This document shows positions 61,901 through 64,000 of a DNA stretch of 64,000 nucleotides, piece by piece. The stretch is taken from the NCBI RefSeq assembly GCF_049675895.1, contig NZ_CP183834.1, positions 1,426,001 through 1,490,000 of the forward strand, read 5' to 3'. The position numbers and the translations under genes were made by a program. The notes beneath the pieces are model-generated. The model saw only the letters and a program-made list of their open reading frames with translations. It was not told the origin of the DNA and did no database searches. The first letter of the stretch is position 1; every line of letters starts with the position of its first letter. The DNA is from Ampullimonas aquatilis. Its GTDB lineage: Bacteria > Pseudomonadota > Gammaproteobacteria > Burkholderiales > Burkholderiaceae_D.

Positions 61901-62007
61901 TCGATGCTGGCCAGCCCATGCCCGCCAATGGCGCGGCCTCGGTCTGTGCCTATTGCAGCATGATGGGCTTGTGCCGCAAACCCTTTTGGGATGATGCAGC
62001 GGTCTGA
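58912..62007 (+). CDS. AddB-like PD-(D/E)XK nuclease
   Basis: 1031 residues. The N-terminal half is a degenerate helicase-like region ('HTVHGWLNLPEAPPM'; 'ALIAQDRIVARRVGAML'). The C-terminal nuclease has 'GRLDRLDAKDHQPVLLDYKLKS' in pieces (the D-x-K active site) and four cysteines placed for a 4Fe-4S cluster: one in 'LRSCPYRFFAAQVL' and three in 'CAYCSMMGLC'. It pairs with the AddA-like helicase that begins 240 bp downstream, as a RecBCD-equivalent end-processing complex. Confidence 0.9.
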   Translation: MTFASSLTSSAQIQTLQVWPDAQFWPTVARAVHQYRNELRSTAAQPTWILNEAFLLVPRLAHAALLKQALISQQAGQACSLPTIHTVHGWLNLPEAPPMAWSRLAMLYEALRKNSLLASWLGVGEEEGAASYWRLARTLLQIADELSAVYLPRLFWQAEHGQALADGIGPVAQQITAILDEHFPQRSGGLSLSDEARLIVQIWQMLVSVSPETDPLCEQLQTLAERLADLPESVPLIWLCLAPPAATERAMLQQVASDRQMLLIDPNWRDLSSSEDLAASVPDGQPILSQLQQAWPELYVADETQLLTKLAEPMAVANPGSQPQFNFAADAQPRLHERISIARLPDREREAMVVAAQVLQWLHHGVEDSTTNAATPKDQPAIKLALIAQDRIVARRVGAMLARANVTVADETGWLLSTSRAAAAVASWLEMQALQMPVAALLDWLKSPFVWADDDLKAHHIARLEALARREQILQGLPNLQTALQETNKPDARDAQTLALLSNLPTVLLSRRQVPLSQWASQTLACFAHTGMDAAFATDAAGQAIVALLQGMADHTLAAEERFTLVEYAALLREALEAASFQPADTERAAQDNQAVVWLLPLSAARMRRFDAAIVMGCSANVLPSASQDALFFNARLKAELGLGTPWDNLQSQCRDLSLLLMHTPKVLLSWHQQENGQPNLLAPWLVRLNWTLRQLGQLPVLEKDWSAWQHLQGIEQINLSHPLSGQSMPAPGFVGAAPLRLSASAYGQLRSCPYRFFAAQVLRLSEMDELSDDIGKRELGQWLHEILHQFHETDSGLASSQKTLAARTERLVSLSQDYFAPQLAANPQAFAFLQSWLAILPNYLNWLAEHEAAGYQWRAGEVNLRHTVTLTTGKQLTLQGRLDRLDAKDHQPVLLDYKLKSKSSLNRQLKQPGEDCQLPFYAWLMESVREGAASSDSAGAVDTARPGFGDFAQAAAVAEAAYLSLDRQRVETVPYPDLSDNLAQLQIQLPQDLSALDAGQPMPANGAASVCAYCSMMGLCRKPFWDDAAV

Positions 62008-62045
62008 GGGTGGCGCATGGTTGAAATCAGAATGGCTGGATACTG

Positions 62046-62120
62046 AGGTAGTGTATAAAAAATGAGCCTTTATAAATGTACTATACAAGCCTATTTAAGC
62101 TTATACACCATCCTGGTATG
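62046..62120 (+). repeat. AT-rich interspersed repeat, copy 10
   Basis: GTAGTGTATAAAAAATGAGCC, then TTATAAATGTACTATACAAG, GCCTATTTAAGC and TTATACACC. More diverged than the others. It lies between the addB-like and addA-like genes. Confidence 0.5.
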
Positions 62121-62246
62121 CCTGTTTTTACGAATCTTTAGCCGAAATGACTGCTTGAAAAAGCATCAGTCAGACAGGCAGTTTAGTCAGCGTTTTTGCT
62201 CAGATTAAGCAAGAAGATCAACCCATTTTTTGAAGAAAATATCGCA

Positions 62247-64000
62247 ATGACAGCAGCCGATCAGCCCGGGTTACCGCCATCATCCAACCCGCCTTTGGAG
62301 CAAGCCCACGCGCAGCCGCAGTTGCATCCTTATGCGGTCAACGGTGCCGGTGCGCCGTATGCGCAATTTCTGGCGCTGGCCTGTGATCCGGCGCGAAGTG
62401 TGGTGATTGAGGCGTGCGCCGGTAGCGGTAAAACCTGGTTGCTGGTGTCACGGCTGTTTCGGCTCTTGCTGGCTGGCGTGCGCCCTAATGAAATTCTGGC
62501 GATTACCTTCACCCGCAAAGCCGCGCAGGAAATGCGCGAGCGCCTCTACGAGCGGCTGGCCGAACTAGCCAGCGCGCCAGCGGCGCGTGCCTTAGACATG
62601 CTGATTGAAACGGGGGTGGCCCCAGCCGATGCACCGGCCTTGCTCGGCCCGGCACGCCAGCTTTATGTGCAGGTGCTGGCAGCACCCAATGGCATGACGG
62701 TCAGCACTTTTCATGGCTGGTTTACCAGTTTGCTCAAGGCCGCGCCGGTCTCGGCAGGTTTGCCGCAAGGTTTTGCGATGCAGGAAAAAATCTCGCGGCT
62801 GGTCAATCCGGCCTGGCGCAACTTTTTGCAAAAGGTACAAACCGAGCCGATCACGCGGGCTGCTTTTGGCTGGCTGCTCAACACCCTGGGTGAATTCAAT
62901 ACCCGCGATTTGCTTTTGAATCAATTGCATCATCGCGCTGAATGGCAGCTCTGGTTGCAAGCGCAGCCACCAATACCAGCGGCCTTGGCTGTGCCAACGC
63001 CCGTGCTGGATGAGCTGGGCTTGTCGTTTAACACCTTGCCCGCAGCGAGCCAGCATGCGGTGCAGGCTTTGGCGCAGCAATTTGGTGAGGTGGTGCAGGG
63101 TGATCCCATCACGCGCCTGATGCATGATCAAACCTTTAAAGCGCAGTGCTACCGTTTTACCAGCCAGCTTGGGCAAGGTTCAGAAGCTAATCAACGCAAC
63201 GCCGCCAAATTGGAGCAAGCGATCACCGCCTTTTTTGTCGATGGTGAGTTGAGCGAATTTAAAATGCTCTATAAAGGTTTTTGTACTACGGAGAATGAGC
63301 CTAAACAGTTCAAAGGCAATAAAGACCTCACTAAAAATCTCGGCAGCGCCACCCTTGAAATCCTCGTCAACCTGCACGTCGAACTCGCTGAACGACTGCT
63401 GGCAGTCCAAGCCGCTACTGCCGAACGCCAGACTTTTCTGATCAATGTGGCGTGCTGGCTGGCCAGTCAAACTTTGCAGGCTGGTTATGCACAGGAAAAA
63501 CTGGCGCGCCGCGAACTCGATTTTGCCGATCTGGAAGCACACGCGCATCGGCTCATGCAGGATGAAGCCTGGGGCGCTTATTTTCAGACCCGGCTGGATG
63601 CGCGTTATCGCCATATCCTGCTCGATGAATTTCAAGACACCAACCCCATGCAATGGGCGGTCATGGCGGGCTGGCTCGACAGCTACGCCTGGCAAGGTTT
63701 GCAGCCGCCCAGCCTGTTTGTGGTGGGCGATCCCAAGCAGTCCATCTATCGGTTTCGCGGTGCCGAGCCACGCTTGTTTGAAGTGGTGCGCAGCTGGATG
63801 CAAAGTCATCTCAACGCGGTGCATTTGCGTACCAACCACACGCGTCGTAATAGCCCTTTGGTGTTGAACGCCTTGAACCGTGGCTTTGCCCAGATTGGCC
63901 CGCGCTATGCACTGTATCAGCCGCAAAGCACCCAGCAGGCCGAGCAGCCCGGCCTGCTGCAATTGTTGGCGGTCAGTTTGCCTGCCACAGACAAAACTGC
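62247..64000 (+). CDS. AddA/UvrD-family helicase, 5' part (3' end outside window)
   Basis: The frame is open from the ATG at 62247 to the window edge (584 codons visible). Helicase motifs: I 'EACAGSGKTWLLVSRL', Ia 'AITFTRKAAQEMRERL', II 'HILLDEFQDTNPMQW', III 'VVGDPKQSIYRFRGAEPRLF'. The N-terminus has a proline-rich extension of about 30 residues. Together with the AddB-like gene it should make the recombinational DNA repair helicase-nuclease. A C-terminal nuclease domain cannot be checked here. Confidence 0.93.
   Translation, partial: MTAADQPGLPPSSNPPLEQAHAQPQLHPYAVNGAGAPYAQFLALACDPARSVVIEACAGSGKTWLLVSRLFRLLLAGVRPNEILAITFTRKAAQEMRERLYERLAELASAPAARALDMLIETGVAPADAPALLGPARQLYVQVLAAPNGMTVSTFHGWFTSLLKAAPVSAGLPQGFAMQEKISRLVNPAWRNFLQKVQTEPITRAAFGWLLNTLGEFNTRDLLLNQLHHRAEWQLWLQAQPPIPAALAVPTPVLDELGLSFNTLPAASQHAVQALAQQFGEVVQGDPITRLMHDQTFKAQCYRFTSQLGQGSEANQRNAAKLEQAITAFFVDGELSEFKMLYKGFCTTENEPKQFKGNKDLTKNLGSATLEILVNLHVELAERLLAVQAATAERQTFLINVACWLASQTLQAGYAQEKLARRELDFADLEAHAHRLMQDEAWGAYFQTRLDARYRHILLDEFQDTNPMQWAVMAGWLDSYAWQGLQPPSLFVVGDPKQSIYRFRGAEPRLFEVVRSWMQSHLNAVHLRTNHTRRNSPLVLNALNRGFAQIGPRYALYQPQSTQQAEQPGLLQLLAVSLPATDKT

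Noticed and set aside
1..64000. CRISPR array, prophage, insertion sequence or rRNA operon
   Set aside because: No regularly spaced direct repeats, transposase, integrase, phage structural gene or rRNA sequence is visible.

Overview
The window looks like a chromosomal segment of a betaproteobacterium. The Rho, thioredoxin, PrpBCDE, MltD and type B L31 proteins read like Burkholderiales or Neisseriales versions, GC content is intermediate, and the gloB / methyltransferase / rnhA / dnaQ / mltD neighbourhood is the proteobacterial one. I cannot name the genus from sequence alone. Most of the window is ordinary core genome. The accessory parts are a cassette-like block at about 34.7-42.8 kb, a heterogeneous strip to about 49.7 kb, and an isolated molybdenum-storage pair at 50.4-52.0 kb.

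Layout. 0-8 kb: the 3' end of homoserine dehydrogenase, small exported proteins, an orphan pilin, and the prkA-yeaH-ycgB stress operon on the minus strand. 8.4-15.3 kb: thrC, molybdenum cofactor genes (mobB, moaD, moaE), a family 6 DNA glycosylase, a spermidine-synthase-like protein and a PilB/GspE-type ATPase. 15.6-21.3 kb: mltD, gloB, methyltransferase, rnhA, dnaQ. 21.4-23.5 kb: a bufferin-type RiPP cluster (DUF2063, DUF692/MNIO enzyme, DUF2282 precursor), then tRNA-Val(CAC). 24.3-26.2 kb: an ECF41 sigma factor with an AhpD-like protein and a cupin; both the sigma gene and its partner have an exact ECF41-type promoter. 26.4-34.7 kb: the complete 2-methylcitrate operon prpBCDE with its sigma-54 activator prpR divergent, a sigma-54 promoter and a palindrome.

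34.7-42.8 kb: a run of unrelated plus-strand genes separated by short structured sites. Several of these match integron attC sites, with GTTRRRY-type right ends 6-21 bp before the next start codon. No integrase gene is visible, so this resembles a cluster of attC sites lacking an integrase. Three extra copies of a related roughly 90 bp structured element lie in the same block. 42.8-49.7 kb: small membrane proteins, a GFA-family protein, a TetR regulator with twin operators, YciI, Tag, a vapBC toxin-antitoxin pair, VOC and HAD proteins and a lipoprotein. 50.4-52.0 kb: mosB-mosA, the two subunits of the polyoxomolybdate/tungstate storage protein. 52.2-64 kb: flavin reductase-like protein, MATE exporter and GT-C glycosyltransferase, rpmE2, rho, trxA, then an AddB-like nuclease and the start of an AddA-like helicase.

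An AT-rich interspersed repeat of about 75-90 bp (core close to AATAAATACGCACTTAAG, short palindromes at the ends) occurs about ten times, always between genes. It is the main structure in the window that I cannot assign to a known family.
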